Source of the DNA: Okapia johnstoni
Lineage: Eukaryota > Chordata > Mammalia > Artiodactyla > Giraffidae
NCBI GenBank assembly: GCA_024291935.2
Contig: JAGTYA010000026.1
Location: 3,583,501-3,647,500 of the forward strand
Reading direction: 5' to 3'
Length of the DNA stretch: 64,000 bases
Part shown: piece by piece, positions 10,479 to 21,369 of the stretch
How the letters are laid out: each line of letters starts with the position of its first letter
Position numbering within the stretch: position 1 is the first letter of the stretch
Notes under the pieces: generated by a model
The model's input: only the letters and a program-made list of their open reading frames with translations
What the model was told of the DNA's origin: nothing
Databases searched by the model: none
Position numbers and translations under genes: made by a program

Positions 10479-11349
10479 ATTTTCTTTACGGTGAAAAACA
10501 GGCATGACACGTAATCTTTCCTAACTCTTGTGATGTCTGAGGAAACTCTTAAAGCTCGAATCTGTGGATATGGGCCACAGGGGTGGTTCCTGGATCTCCT
10601 TCTGGAAGGCGGAGACTAAGCAGGGGGGCTTTCCATTGTGCCGGGGAAAGTAATAACAAAAGAAGGGTTTATGGAGTTTGAGTATCTACACTCATTTTGC
10701 AACCAACCCCCTGGAGGGGTGCCCTCTGACCCCACCTCTCACGTGGGGACCCCGGAGCACACGGAGGGGGGGTGCCCTCTGACCCTTGGATGAAGTCCCC
10801 ACCAGAACGTGGCCCTGCCCATCATTGGTCCTGGCCTGTCAGGACTCACACTGGCTGCTCCACAGGCCTTTTGTCCTTCAGTCCCCAACCGGCATGAATT
10901 CTGGCTGGGTGTTAAGAGAAGGAAATAATGAAATCTGCCAGGGCTACGTCATCTTTCCAGACGTCTGGGGTGCATGTGGGAAGCGCCTGTGGCGTCTGGA
11001 CCCAAGGGGGCTGTCTGGGCGCCAGGGGCCCATGGCTAATCTCCTGTGGAACGCGACTTCGTCTCACTGGAGACTCTGTGGCTGGATCAGGCTCTCCCTC
11101 AATTCCTTAACATCCCCTCCCAGAGATGTGCAAGACACAGGATGCTGAGGACTGCATCCACGTGGGCTTCCTGGAGGTGATGTCTCAGCTCCCGGGATGG
11201 GCGGGGAGGTCGAGAGAATTTCCACTCTGGATAGTGACCTGACAGCACTTAGGATGGATTGGCACAAGTAAAGACTTTTGTAAAGTCTCTGTGGTCATCA
11301 CCTGCCGCCTAATCTGAAGGGCACTTGCTTCATTCAAAGTTGAAGGAAG
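10479..11349. other. Unassigned sequence
   Basis: No repeat family or exon recognised. A 15-bp phrase ggtgccctctgaccc occurs twice near 10720 and 10770. Confidence 0.5.
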
Positions 11350-11555
11350 GAACTTCCCTGGTGGTCCAGTGGCTAAAACTCCACGCTTCCAATGCAGGGG
11401 GCCAGGGTTCTGTCCCTGGTCAGGGAACTAGATTCCACATCCACAACTAAGCGTTTGCATGTTGCAACTAAAGATCCAGCACACCGCAACGCAGATCGGA
11501 GAGCCTATGTGCTGCAACTATGTGCAGCACAGCCAAACACATTAAAAATCAATAC
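11350..11555 (+). mobile_element. CHR-2-type SINE
   Basis: The tRNA-derived head GAACTTCCCTGGTGGTCCAG is followed by 'CCCTGGTCAGGGAACTAG' and repeated 'CAACTAAAGATCCAGCACA' and 'GTGCTGCAACTA' blocks, ending in 'ACATTAAAAATCAATA'. Confidence 0.88.
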
Positions 11556-12651
11556 AGGTCGAGGAAAAGTGAAGCAGCTTAAACAGCATACCACCAAAGA
11601 TGAAGGCAAGGCTTACAAACAGGGTGGTAATGGCAGAAAGACAGACATACAGACACATGGGAAAGAATAGAGAATCCAGAGATAATCCTTGCGCAGATGG
11701 TCAAACTATCTTCAACAAGATCATTTGGTTGAACCACCGAATGCAGTGGAGCAAAGGACAGTCTTTTCAACAAATGGGTTGGGGAAAACAGGATCTCCTC
11801 AAGAAAAAGAGTGAACCTGGAACCTTACTTTTCATTACATGCAAAAATTAACTCAAAATGGATCAAAGAGCTCAACAGAAGACTTGAAACTATAAAATTC
11901 CTAGGAGAAACATAGGGGAAATCTTGATGACATGGGATCCGGCAATGATTTCTTGCATATGACACCAAAGCAGAGGCCACAAAAGCAAAAACAAGCAAGT
12001 GGGATTACAGCAAACTTAAAACTTCTGTGCAGCCAAGGAAACCATCAATAAGGTGAAAGGCGATTTACACAAGGGGAGAACATATTTGCAAACCATGCAT
12101 CTGATGAGGAGTTCATATCCAGATGACAGAAAGAACTCCTCAACTCAACATCCAAAACCAAAAATTCCGATTAAGATTGGCAAAAGACTTGAATACACAT
12201 TTCTTCAAATAAAATATACAGATGGGCAATGCACATATGACACTATGCTCAACATTGCTAATCGTCAAGGAAATGCCGATCAAAAGCACAACAAAGTATC
12301 ACTTCACGCCCATTATGGTGGCTACTATCAAAAAAAGGAAAATAACACAGGTCGCTGAGGATGCAGAGAAATTGCAACTCTTGTGCACTCCTGATGGGAG
12401 CACAAAACCGTGCTGCTATGAGAGACAGTGTGGAGGCTCCTCACAAAGTTAAAAAGAGAACTATTCTATGATCCAGCAATCTCACCTGTGGGTACATCCC
12501 CCAAAGAAGTGAAAGCAGGATCTCAAAGAGATGTTTGCACCCCCATGTCATGGCAGCATTACTCACAACAGCCAAGGGGAGGAAGCAACCCTACTGTCCA
12601 CTGACAGATGAATGGATGAAAAAGACACGGTCCATCCACACAATGGAAGGT

Positions 12652-13212
12652 GGAAAGTGAAAGTGTTAGTCACTCAGTCATGTCCGACTCTTTGTGACCC
12701 CATGGACTGTAGCCCTCCAGGCTCCTCTGTCCATGGGATTCTCCAGCGAAAAATACTGGAGTGCTTAAAGTGAAGTCGCTCAGTCGTGTCCGACTATTTG
12801 CGATCCCATGGACTGTAGCCTACGAGGCTCCCCCATCCATGGAATTTTCCAGGCGAGAGTACTGGAGTGGGTTGCCATTTCCTTCTCCAGGGCATCTTCC
12901 CGACCCAGGGGTTGAACCCAGGTCTCCGCCATTGCAAGCAGACGCTTTTACCATCTGAGTACAATGTACCTTGTCCTTGAAGAGTTTTATCAACTTTTAA
13001 CATTTTCAAAGAGCCCGATGAGGCTGCTCAATATGGTCATTTCCCCCTGAAATTTCCTATTTGGAGGATGGCAAAACAGTCTAGGATCTTCCCCAGTCTA
13101 CTGCAGTGGGTGGCCATTCCCTTCTCCAGGGGATCTTTCTAAACCAGGGATCAAACCCAGGTCTCCTGCACTGCAGGCAGATTCTTTACCGTCTGAGCAA
13201 CCAGGGAAGCCT
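12652..13212 (-). mobile_element. Bov-tA SINE, outer element of a nested pair
   Basis: This block sits in an L1 between direct repeats atggaaggt at 12643-12651 and 13213-13221. The outer Bov-tA, read on the minus strand, consists of its head (13109-13212, 'CTGAGCAACCAGGGAAGC' complement) and its tail (12652-12763). A second insertion splits it at 'TACTGGAGTG'. Annotating the left half as a plain Bov-A2 dimer would miss the nesting. Confidence 0.78.
12764..13098 (-). mobile_element. Bov-tA-derived insertion with foreign 5' extension, inside another SINE
   Basis: The inner insertion is flanked by tactggagtg (12754-12763) and tactgcagtg (13099-13108), one mismatch. On the minus strand its 3' part (12764-12960) is Bov-tA body lacking the first 15 or so bases of the tRNA head. 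Its 5' part (12961-13098, about 138 bp) is not Bov-tA and was not recognised. It looks like a chimeric retroposed RNA. Confidence 0.6.
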
Positions 13213-13249
13213 ATGGAAGGTAATTCAGCTTTGAAAGGGAAGGACAGGT

Positions 13250-13525
13250 CTTCTCTGGTGGCTCAGTGGTAAAAAGTCCGCCTGCCAATGCCGGAGACAT
13301 GGGTTCAATCCCTGATCTGGGAAGATCCCACATGCTGCAGAGCAACTAAGTCTGTGCACCTCAACTACTGAGCCTGTGCTCTGGAGCCCTCAAACCACAA
13401 CAGGAGAAGCTCTGCAAAGAGAAGCCTGTGCACGGTAACAAAGAGTAGTCCCCGCTTGCTGCAACTAGAGGAAAGGCCGTGCAGCCACGAAGACCCAGCG
13501 TTCAGTAAAATAAACCAGCCACAAA
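13250..13525 (+). mobile_element. CHR-1-type SINE
   Basis: The head TTCTCTGGTGGCTCAGTGGT is followed by 'GAAGATCCCACATGCTGCAG', 'GAGCAACTAAGTCTGTGCAC', 'CAACTACTGAGCCTGTGCTC' and 'GAGTAGTCCCCGCTTGCTGC', ending near 'AGTAAAATAAACCAGCC'. It lies within the L1 3' UTR. Confidence 0.85.
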
Positions 13526-13755
13526 AACATGAGGACTGGACGATGCCACTTTTACTCAAAGCACTCGAAGTAGACAAAGTCTTAGGAGCAAAGGGTAGAA
13601 TGGTGGGTACCAGGGGCAGAGGGGAGGGGACAGGGAGAATTGTCCAGTGAGTTCGGTTTTCGGTTTGGCAGTATCCAGTTAACACTGCCACAGTGTGCAC
13701 ATAAAGGTGGGCAGGAGGGGAAATTTGATGTATTTTTTTGTAACAATAATATTAA

Positions 13756-15104
13756 CAGATCTAAAGGCTCTTCAGAGGGCCAGAGTGTGTCGGAAAGGAC
13801 AGGCGCACTGGGGTCAGGGCAGGGAGGAGGACTAAGGAGACAGGTACGCACGGGAGATGCGTGCTGGGGTCCCTTCCGAGGTCAGTGTGGACACTGGCGG
13901 TGCCTCACCCCGTGCTATCCTTGGACTTGGCAAGTTCACTTCAGGGAGCTGGGATCACACAGGGGTTGAGTTAATACAGGGAAGACACAGGCAGGCAGGA
14001 AGAAGCCACAAGGGAGGGAGGGAGAGAGCAAGGTTGGGGGACGCACGCTCTGGTAGGAGAGCGTCTGGGCACCACACTGGATGCGGACTCCCAGAGTACC
14101 TGCCATGTGCTAGGCTCGGAGCATAGCTGGGGCGCATCTGGAGGTAGAGAGGAGGTGGCTCAAGGGATGAGCAGGCGTGGTGAGGGACCAGGACTTGTCT
14201 CCATAGCAGTAAGAACTGAAAATGCTGGGTGTAAATTGTCTCCTAAGAACATCGTCTCTGGTTTCTTACCTGGTGGCAGCACGAGGCAAGAGCTCCTGTA
14301 AACGCCTCCCGTCACACGTGTTCAGAGTTTACACGGGGTCTTCCGCGGCCGTGGTGCTAAGGGGGCTCAGGGGCTCAGTATGGGGAGGGTGATCCCTTGA
14401 GGGCCTGACCTCAGATCCCTGGAGACCAGAACTCAGAGCAGTACAAGTCTTGGGGGCTCTGGGTGATCTGAGATCCCACACTGGCGCCAGCTGTTTCACA
14501 GATTGAAAGCTAGAAATGGATCTATCACTTGGTTGACAATGCTTTCCAGTTCAGAAAGTGGGTTGCTTTCAGTTAAAAGAGAAACATTCCTTAATTGGTA
14601 GTCACATCACATAATTATCATTAAAATGATCAAATTGCACCCCCAGCTCGCTCTTAACCAGGCGTGGAAAGCCACCTCGTGGTGCTCCAGACGGAGAAGC
14701 TCTTTAAAGACTGAGATGGTCCCTTCACTCACGGAAACTTTCCATTTTGAGTTCTTTGGAGCTGGTAAACTCATTTGATTGGTCAACTCACTTGTGAATC
14801 GTCCACAGGAAGTAAAATGGGGGGGGGGGAAGCCAAGGTTTTATTTATAGAAACCTCATCTTTGCTATCCATCAGAAAAATAAACACAACCCACCTCACA
14901 CTAAAAATATGCTTCTGAAGATCAACAATGAGGCCATGTTTGGCTGACTCCATAGAGAAGCAGAGATTTCAAACCATAGCAATTTCTCACAGACTTTCCT
15001 AGAATAACCCTGGACAGGGTGCCAACAAGCATGTTTTTCTCATTGATATTTTAAGCAATGTCACCTCCTCCTTGATTCTGAAACTGGCAAAGAGAAGTCT
15101 CCTG
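13756..15104. other. Unassigned sequence with a quiet AT-rich stretch
   Basis: No repeat was recognised except a G10 run at about 14820. The 14500-14820 part is AT-rich, complex and repeat-free, with TAATTATCATTAAAATG-like homeodomain-type motifs, so it is a candidate conserved noncoding element. No exon was found. Confidence 0.4.
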
Positions 15105-15270
15105 CTCTGAGAGATTGGTACAAGCTGTGTGACCTTTGCCAAGTTACTTAACCTCTCTGAACTGCAGTTTTGGTATAGAAATGATCTCTACCTTTCAGGG
15201 ATGCTGTGAGGAGTAAACTAGATAATAAACCCATAATAGGGTTCTGAAGACAACAGAGATGCTCAGTAAC
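15105..15270 (+). mobile_element. MIR SINE
   Basis: The MIR core is visible in order: 'CTGTGTGACCTTTGCCAAGT', 'TACTTAACCTCTCTGAACTG' and 'GGGATGCTGTGAGGAGTAAA'. Confidence 0.82.
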
Positions 15271-15589
15271 CAGTGGTGACAATCATAAGGCACTCACGGT
15301 GAGAATTTTTTTGCTACCAATTCTGATTCCACAAGTCAAGGGCCATTCACAGACCTGCTGGTGAAAGTCGGCGTCCCTTGGGACCATATGGTAAACCTCT
15401 CCCAGGAGAACTGAAACATTATTTCCTAGCTTTAAAAGAAACCAGGGAAGTCACCAAAAGGATAGTTCTGTCTTTCCATGATATATTTTAAGGAAAGAGC
15501 AAAGAAGGAGAAGCCTGTTACAAGCCTTAAGTCCCAGAGGATGCTACATGACATCTCAACAGGTGTTATTCCTGTTGCATCCACCAGAG

Positions 15590-15720
15590 AGGTGGCCGGA
15601 GCTTGGCCAAGTGCATGGTCCCACTGCCTGGGTGTGAACCTGCCCTCACCACTCCCTAACCATGTGACCGTCACTGTCTCCTCTGTAAATGAGGAGGTGG
15701 CAGCACCTGCTTGGTAAGGG
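15590..15720 (+). mobile_element. MIR-like SINE fragment
   Basis: Diverged MIR signature: 'CTGCCTGGGTGTGAACCTGC', 'CTAACCATGTGACCGTCACT' and 'CTCCTCTGTAAATGAGGAGG'. Confidence 0.55.
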
Positions 15721-16259
15721 GCACACACAGCATCTGGTATATAATCAATGCACCATCCATCTCAGCGTTGTGTATATTAACAAGAGGGATAGCATTTTAT
15801 AATGTGCTCCTTTTTCTGTCTTGCCACTTAACTGTGTTGCAGACCATGTCTCTTTTACTTACCCCTGTAAATCCCACAACCAGCACAAACAAGACCCTCA
15901 ACAAATTTCTGGCTGAAGAAGCAGGAACATATCCTGTCCTCAAGGAGATGAAGCCGAGCGGAATGGGGGGCTGAGGATAACACTGTGCAATGAAGAGACC
16001 CCAGGAGGACCTGCGTGGCTGTGGGGTGGGGTGGGGGGCACAGGCAGAACCCCTGATGAGCTCCTGGGGATGGGGAAGGTGGCAGGAGGGAGGGGAAGGG
16101 CTGTTCCTTGTGGGGTGCCCACAGATGGCACCTCACCCCTCATCGATGAGCACAGGCCGTTTCCAAACATTTGTCACTGTTGTGTACAAAACAGTCATTG
16201 CCCAGCCCCTACTCAATTCCGTAGAAGGTATTTCTAGAATAGGAGTGTAAACATATGTT
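15721..16259. other. Unassigned sequence before the minisatellite
   Basis: No clear repeat. A short L2-like phrase may lie near 15840-15910. A G-rich stretch covers 16000-16110. Confidence 0.4.
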
Positions 16260-18475
16260 TTATTCACTCCATCCTCCGTTCATCCACCCATCCCGCCAGC
16301 CATCTGTCCATCCATCCGTCCACTCAGTAATCCATCCACCCATCCACTGACTACTCCGTCCATTCACCCATCCACCTATCTATCCATCTACCTGTCAATC
16401 CCGCCAGCCAGCCAGCCATCTGTCCATCCATCCGTCCACTCAGTAATCCATCCACCCATCCACTGACTACTCCGTCCATTCATCCATCCACCTATCTATC
16501 CATCTACCTGTCAATCCCGCCAGCCAGCCAGCCATCTGTCCATCCATCCGTCCACTCAGTAATCCATCCACCCATCCATCCATCCTTGACCCATCTGTCC
16601 ATCAATCCATCCATCTGTTCATCCATCTGTCCACTCAGTAATCCATCCACCCATCCACTGACTACTCCGTCCATTCATCCATCCACCTATCTATCCATCT
16701 ACCTGTCAATCCCGCCAGCCAGCCAGCCATCTGTCCATCCATCTGTCCACTCAGTAATCCATCCACTCATCCACTGACTACTCCGTCCATTCATCCATCC
16801 ACCTATCTATCCATATACCTGTCAATCCAGCCAGCCAGCCAGCCATCTGTCCATCCATCCATCCACTCACTAATCCACTCATCCACCCATCCATCCATCC
16901 TTGACCCATCTGTCCATCAATCCATCCATCTGTTCATCCATCTGTCCGCTCAGTAATCCATCCACCCATCCACTGACTACTCCGTCCATTCATCCATCCA
17001 CCTATCTATCCATCTACCTGTCAATCCCGCCAGCCAGCCAGCCATCTGTCCATCCATCCGTCCACTCAGTAATCCATCCACCCATCCACTGACTACTCCG
17101 TCCATTCATCCATCCACCTATCTATCCATCTACCTGTCAATCCCGCCAGCCAGCCAGCCATCTGTCCATCCATCCATCCGTCCACTCAGTAATCCATCCA
17201 CCCATCCACTGACTACTCCGTCCATTCATCCATCCACCTATCTATCCATCTACCTGTCAATCCAGCCAGCCAGCCAGCCATCTGTCCATCCATCCGTCCA
17301 CTCAGTAATCCATCCACCCATCCACTGACTACTCCGTCCATTCATCCATCCACCTATCTATCCATCTACCTGTCAATCCAGCCAGCCAGCCAGCCATCTG
17401 TCCATCCATCCATCCACTCACTAATCCACTCATCCACCCATCCATCCATCCTTGACCCATCTGTCCATCAATCCATCTATCTGTTCATCCACCCATCCAT
17501 CCATCCTTGACCCATCTGTCCATCAATCCATCCATCTGTTCATCCATCTGTCCGCTCAGTAATCCATCCACCCATCCACTGACTACTCCGTCCATTCATC
17601 CATCCACCTATCTATCCATCTACCTGTCAATCCCGCCAGCCAGCCAGCCATCTGTCCATCCATCCGTCCACTCAGTAATCCATCCACCCATCCACTGACT
17701 ACTCCGTCCATTCATCCATCCACCTATCTATCCATCTACCTGTCAATCCCGCCAGCCAGCCAGCCATCTGTCCATCCATCCGTCCACTCAGTAATCCATC
17801 CACCCATCCACTGACTACTCCGTCCATTCACCCATCCACCTATCTATCCATCTACCTGTCAATCCCGCCAGCCAGCCAGCCATCTGTCCATCCATCCGTC
17901 CACTCAGTAATCCATCCACCCATCCATCCATCCTTGACCCATCTGTCCATCAATCCATCCATCTGTTCATCCATCTGTCCACTCAGTAATCCATCCACCC
18001 ATCCACTGACTACTCCGTCCATTCATCCATCCACCTATCTATCCATCTACCTGTCAATCCAGCCAGCCAGCCAGCCATCTGTCCATCCATCCGTCCACTC
18101 AGTAATCCATCCACCCATCCACTGACTACTCCGTCCATTCATCCATCCACCTATCTATCCATCTACCTGTCAATCCAGCCAGCCAGCCAGCCATCTGTCC
18201 ATCCATCCATCCACTCACTAATCCACTCATCCACCCATCCATCCATCCTTGACCCATCTGTCCATCAATCCATCTATCTGTTCATCCATCCATCCATCCA
18301 TCCATCCACCTACCCAACTACCCATCCATCCATCTACCCATCCACTCATTAATCCATCCATCTGTTCATCCATCCATCCATCCATCCATCCACCTACCCA
18401 ACTACCCATCCATCCATCTACCCATCCACTCATTAATCCATCCATCCGTCCATCCATCCATCTGTACAAACTTCC
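16260..18475 (+). repeat. TCCA-type minisatellite with 116-bp higher-order unit
   Basis: About 2.2 kb of TCCA-type tetramers are organised into long units. Thirteen occurrences of the anchor CCTGTCAATCC begin at 16391, 16507, 16702, 16818, 17017, 17133, 17253, 17369, 17623, 17739, 17855, 18050 and 18166. The spacing is mostly 116 bp (29 tetramers) or 116 plus 79 or 83. Units differ mainly by C/A in CCCGCCAGCC versus CCAGCCAGCC. The repeated 63-residue Ser/Ile/His/Pro frames at 16586, 16901, 17507 and 17934 are translations of the same unit, not genes. Confidence 0.97.
18280..18450 (+). repeat. Distal 84-bp tandem unit (2 copies)
   Basis: At the right edge of the minisatellite a different unit appears twice with an 84-bp period. 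It contains CCTACCCAACTACCC (at 18309 and 18393) and ACTCATTAATCCATCC. This unit is not found in the 116-bp zone. Confidence 0.9.
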
Positions 18476-18512
18476 TTCCTTCCTTCCCCCGCCCCTCCCT
18501 TCCTTCCTTCGT
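18476..18512 (+). repeat. (CTTC)n low-complexity tract
   Basis: A short CTTC/CCTT tract borders the minisatellite on its right side. Confidence 0.85.
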
Positions 18513-18738
18513 TACTCAGTAGAACTTCACATTTTTGTGCCTTTTGGTATTTTATCCTCTTGAGTTTATTCACAGGGTATTTCTATTCCCCCCACCACCC
18601 TGCTCTTTGGATTGCATCCTTTCTCCACTGCAATTTCCAGCAGTTACACTGATTCTTTCAGCCACACAGTAACTCTGGAGAATTGTTAGCATCTAACTCC
18701 CTGACAGAGCTGTCCTCCTAATTATTATCATGTTTCAG

Positions 18739-18764
18739 CTGATACTTTCAACTGAAAGTATCAG
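18739..18764. repeat. Perfect palindrome, 12-bp arms
   Basis: The arms CTGATACTTTCA and TGAAAGTATCAG are perfect reverse complements separated by AC. In a diverged, probably L1-derived background its function is unknown. Confidence 0.9.
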
Positions 18765-19041
18765 GCAGGCCATCATATCATCTTCAATCACTGGCCATTT
18801 CATTTCCCTCTTTCAACAACCACAATTATTAGTGAATTTTCTTGTCCAATAGCACATTCTAGAACTTTCAGAGCATTGATAATTAACAGAGGTGATCACA
18901 GCATCCTTGACTTGTCCCTGACTTTAATGAGACCACTTGTAACACATCACTATTCACTGTGATTTTGGCTCTTAGCTTGAAATAGATGTTTATAACCCTG
19001 TTTCAAAGCTGTACTTCTTGACTCTTATTTAAGAATTTTTG

Positions 19042-19102
19042 GTGGGAAGATGGGCGTCCCTCATAGCTCAGTTGGTAAAGTATCCGGTCAAGTGGGAAGA
19101 TG
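19042..19102 (+). pseudogene. 3'-truncated Bov-tA head with 11-bp target-site duplication
   Basis: A 39-nt insert (19053-19091) matches the 5' end of Bov-tA (GGC.TCCCTCATAGCTCAG, TTGGTAAAG.ATCCG) and stops abruptly without body or A-tail. It lies between direct repeats gtgggaagatg at 19042-19052 and 19092-19102. Removing the insert and one repeat restores continuous L1 sequence. This fits the class of tailless, 3'-truncated retropseudogenes. Confidence 0.7.
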
Positions 19103-19169
19103 TTGAGTTCTATCCAATGTCTTCTTCAGCATCAAGTCAAGAAGACCACACGTGTAGTGGATTGTACGA

Positions 19170-19650
19170 GGCCATGATTCTCCTGCCCAAGCCTGTAGCT
19201 GCCCCCTTTGCCACACTACTTTGCAGTGTTTCCCGTCAAGAGGCACAGAGTATTTCGGCAGCTTCTGGGCTGGCCTTGTGACTTGGTTTGGCCAACAGAA
19301 AGAGGCAAAGTGACAAGCCTCACAGGGCCTTGAGAGCACTGCTCTCTGTGTTGGACCTGGCCACTGCCCTGTGAACAAGCCCAGGCCACCCTGCTGGAGG
19401 ACGAGACTCCCATCACCATCCCAGCCAACAGCTGGCTTTTCCATCGGGAACCGCGGCTACCCTTGAGCAGCCAAGCTCAGCTGACCCACCAGCTGACTGT
19501 GGATGCAGGAGTGTCCCCACTGGAGATCGACCACACATCTGGCCCCAGTCAGCCCCCTGACCCACAGCCTGATGAGAGATGACGGGTGGCTGTTTGCAGC
19601 CACTGTTCTGGGAGGTTCACTGTGCAACAGTAGATAATCACACAGTGGCT
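19170..19650 (+). mobile_element. MLT1-type MaLR LTR
   Basis: Old LTR with 'GGCCTTGTGACTTGGTTTGG', 'GAACAAGCCCAGGCCACCCT', 'GACCCACCAGCTGACTGTGG' and 'CTGACCCACAGCCTGATGAG'. The 3' end is weak near 19650. Confidence 0.65.
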
Positions 19651-19857
19651 GCCTGTTGAACATGAACTGATGTTTACTGTTGTGTCCTGGAAATCATAGA
19701 ATGAGCTTGTGCATGTGATTGGGCCCAATTTTTCGACATGCTGCCGAGCTGCCAAAAACTCAGCAAATGTGACCAGACACTCTTTATCAGAGTTGGCTGA
19801 GACTTTGTAAAATCAAAAGCTCATTTTGTCTTATTGCTTCAAAAAATGATGCTACTG

Positions 19858-20040
19858 GGATTTCCCTGATGCTCCAGTGGCTAAGACCTCATGCTCCCAA
19901 TGCAGAGGGCCCAGGTTTGATCCCTGCTCAAGGAATTAGATCCCACATGCCACGACTAAAGATCCCATGTGCTGCAACTAAAAAATCCAGCACGATGCAG
20001 CTAAGACCCAGTGTGGCCAAACAAATAAATATTTAAAAAC
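19858..20040 (+). mobile_element. CHR-2-type SINE
   Basis: The head GATTTCCCTGATGCTCCAGT is followed by 'AATGCAGAGGGCCCAGGTTT' and 'CAACTAAAAAATCCAGCACG', then a terminus AAACAAATAAATATTTAAAA. Confidence 0.88.
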
Positions 20041-20319
20041 TAGTGCTGGAGCTGACTTGTGGGAGAGTATGGGTGTGGTCCCCGGGTTGCCCAGGACACT
20101 GGGTTCCGGGCATGCGATGCTTAGAGGAGAATGAGGGTGATATCCAGAGTGAAAACACAGTGGCTGACACCCAGAGGTCTTAGACTGTGTGGACACGGCT
20201 AGCTGAGGCCACTTTCTGACTGGAGAGGGGGAGGGGGGCTAGAGACAGTTGGTACCATCCCATGGTTGGTCACAGAGTCGAACCCTAAAGAAGCTCCCAG
20301 AATACTGCCGTCCCCGGGG

Positions 20320-20862
20320 TTTTGCTGTGGTGGTTTTAAATTACGTCCTCAAATTTTGGGGTATCCTCTGCTCAGAAGGGAGCCCAATCTCTCTCCCCTC
20401 AAGTTTGGGCCGAGCTTAGTGGCTCACTTCTAATCAATAGAATAAGGTAGAAACAACAGCATGTACCTACTGAAAGAAGGCCGTCAGAGGCATTTCAGAC
20501 TCTTCCTCACTCTCTCTTGGACCTCCTGCCCCGGGTGAAGCCAGCCTCCATGTTGTGAGGATGCTCAGGCAGCCTGAGGAGAGGTCCCTGTGGTGAGCTG
20601 CTGAGGCTCCGCCAACAGCCCCGTGAGGGCGCCATCTTGGAGGCTGATCTTCCAGCCCCAGAACAACCTTCAGACACCCGCAGCCCTGGATGACATCTTG
20701 ACGATAACCTCTTGGAGGACTCCCTAGCCAGAATCGCTCAGCTAAGCCGTTTCTGAATTTCTGACCCCACCGGAAGAACCTGAGATAATAAATACACATT
20801 TTTTTAAGCCACTGGGTTCTGAGGTTGTTTGTTACACAGCGCAAGCTAACTAATATACTGCT
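20320..20862 (+). mobile_element. MLT1-type MaLR LTR (MLT1D-like)
   Basis: Recognised from 'GTGAAGCCAGCCTCCATGTT', 'GAGGATGCTCAGGCAGCCTG', 'GAGAGGTCCCTGTGGTGAG', 'GAACCTGAGATAATAAATAC' and 'AAGCTAACTAATA' at the 3' end. This is a nearly complete solo LTR. Confidence 0.82.
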
Positions 20863-21369
20863 TGTGGTGGCACTGAGTGGTGAGTTCATCCATGTCGACT
20901 TGTTCTCTTTCGTGGACTCAAGGCTTTGGCACAGTTTTCTCTGCTCTCAGATCCCACTAGCATAGACCTCTTAATTTAGTGGATACCCTACTTAAAACGT
21001 GTGCCAGCTCTTTGCTCGATAAGCAGTGAGCTTGGGTTTCTGAGACTGGCGCTGTACATGAGAAGCAGGTCTCTGACCAAGGCTCTTCTACGGACCTCTG
21101 CAGACGAAGCCCCCAGAAGCTGCCTGAAATCTGTCCTAACCGCCCTGCCATTGGTCTCTCACCCTTGTATAGGGATTGGCGGCAAGCTCAACACAGGATA
21201 CCCAGTGTAGACAGAAGCCATGCCATGCATAATTCCACGGTGGGATTGCGTGGTCAGCGAGAATGCTGAGGCAGCTTGAAGAAGGGGTGGGTTCCGGCAC
21301 TGCCCTCTCCTGATGTCTTAAAACCATCTCATGGGAGCGTCACACACATGCCAGAGACAGGCACACACG
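20863..21369. other. Unassigned sequence
   Basis: No repeat family or exon recognised. Confidence 0.5.

Larger units (their letters stand above)
11605..13755 (+). mobile_element. L1 3' end (ORF2 C-terminus and 3' UTR), interrupted by SINEs
   Basis: Mammalian L1 sequence includes 'CATGGGAAAGAATAGAGAAT', 'ATTCCTAGGAGAAACATAGG' and 'CCATGTCATGGCAGCATTAC'. After the insertions the L1 resumes with 'AATTCAGCTTTGAAAGG', and its 3' UTR ends in an oligo-T/AT stretch near 13750. Several stop codons and shifts break ORF2. The insertions are a nested SINE block (12652-13212) and a CHR-1 SINE (13250-13525). Confidence 0.85.
18560..19160 (-). mobile_element. Ancient L1 ORF2 remnant
   Basis: Reverse-strand L1 ORF2 is recognisable at 18885-19135 ('GATCACAGCATCCTTGACTT', then 'TTGAGTTCTATCCAATG' and 'CTTCTTCAGCATCAAG'). 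The part left of about 18880 is less certain. It is interrupted by a 39-nt insertion at 19053-19091. Confidence 0.55.

Noticed and set aside
16260..18475. Regularly spaced repeats resembling a CRISPR array
   Set aside because: The spacers are themselves tetranucleotide repeats, the host is a mammal, and no cas-like genes are present.
16586..18563. Repeated 63-residue Ser/Ile/His/Pro-rich open frames, as a possible repetitive protein
   Set aside because: They are translations of TCCA tetramers in a minisatellite; other frames are open too, and there is no promoter, splice or stop context.
19042..19102. Second copy of gtgggaagatg as remaining Bov-tA body sequence (CGGGAAGAT) rather than a target duplication
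   Set aside because: Sequence after it continues as L1, not SINE body, and the same 11 bp precede the insert.
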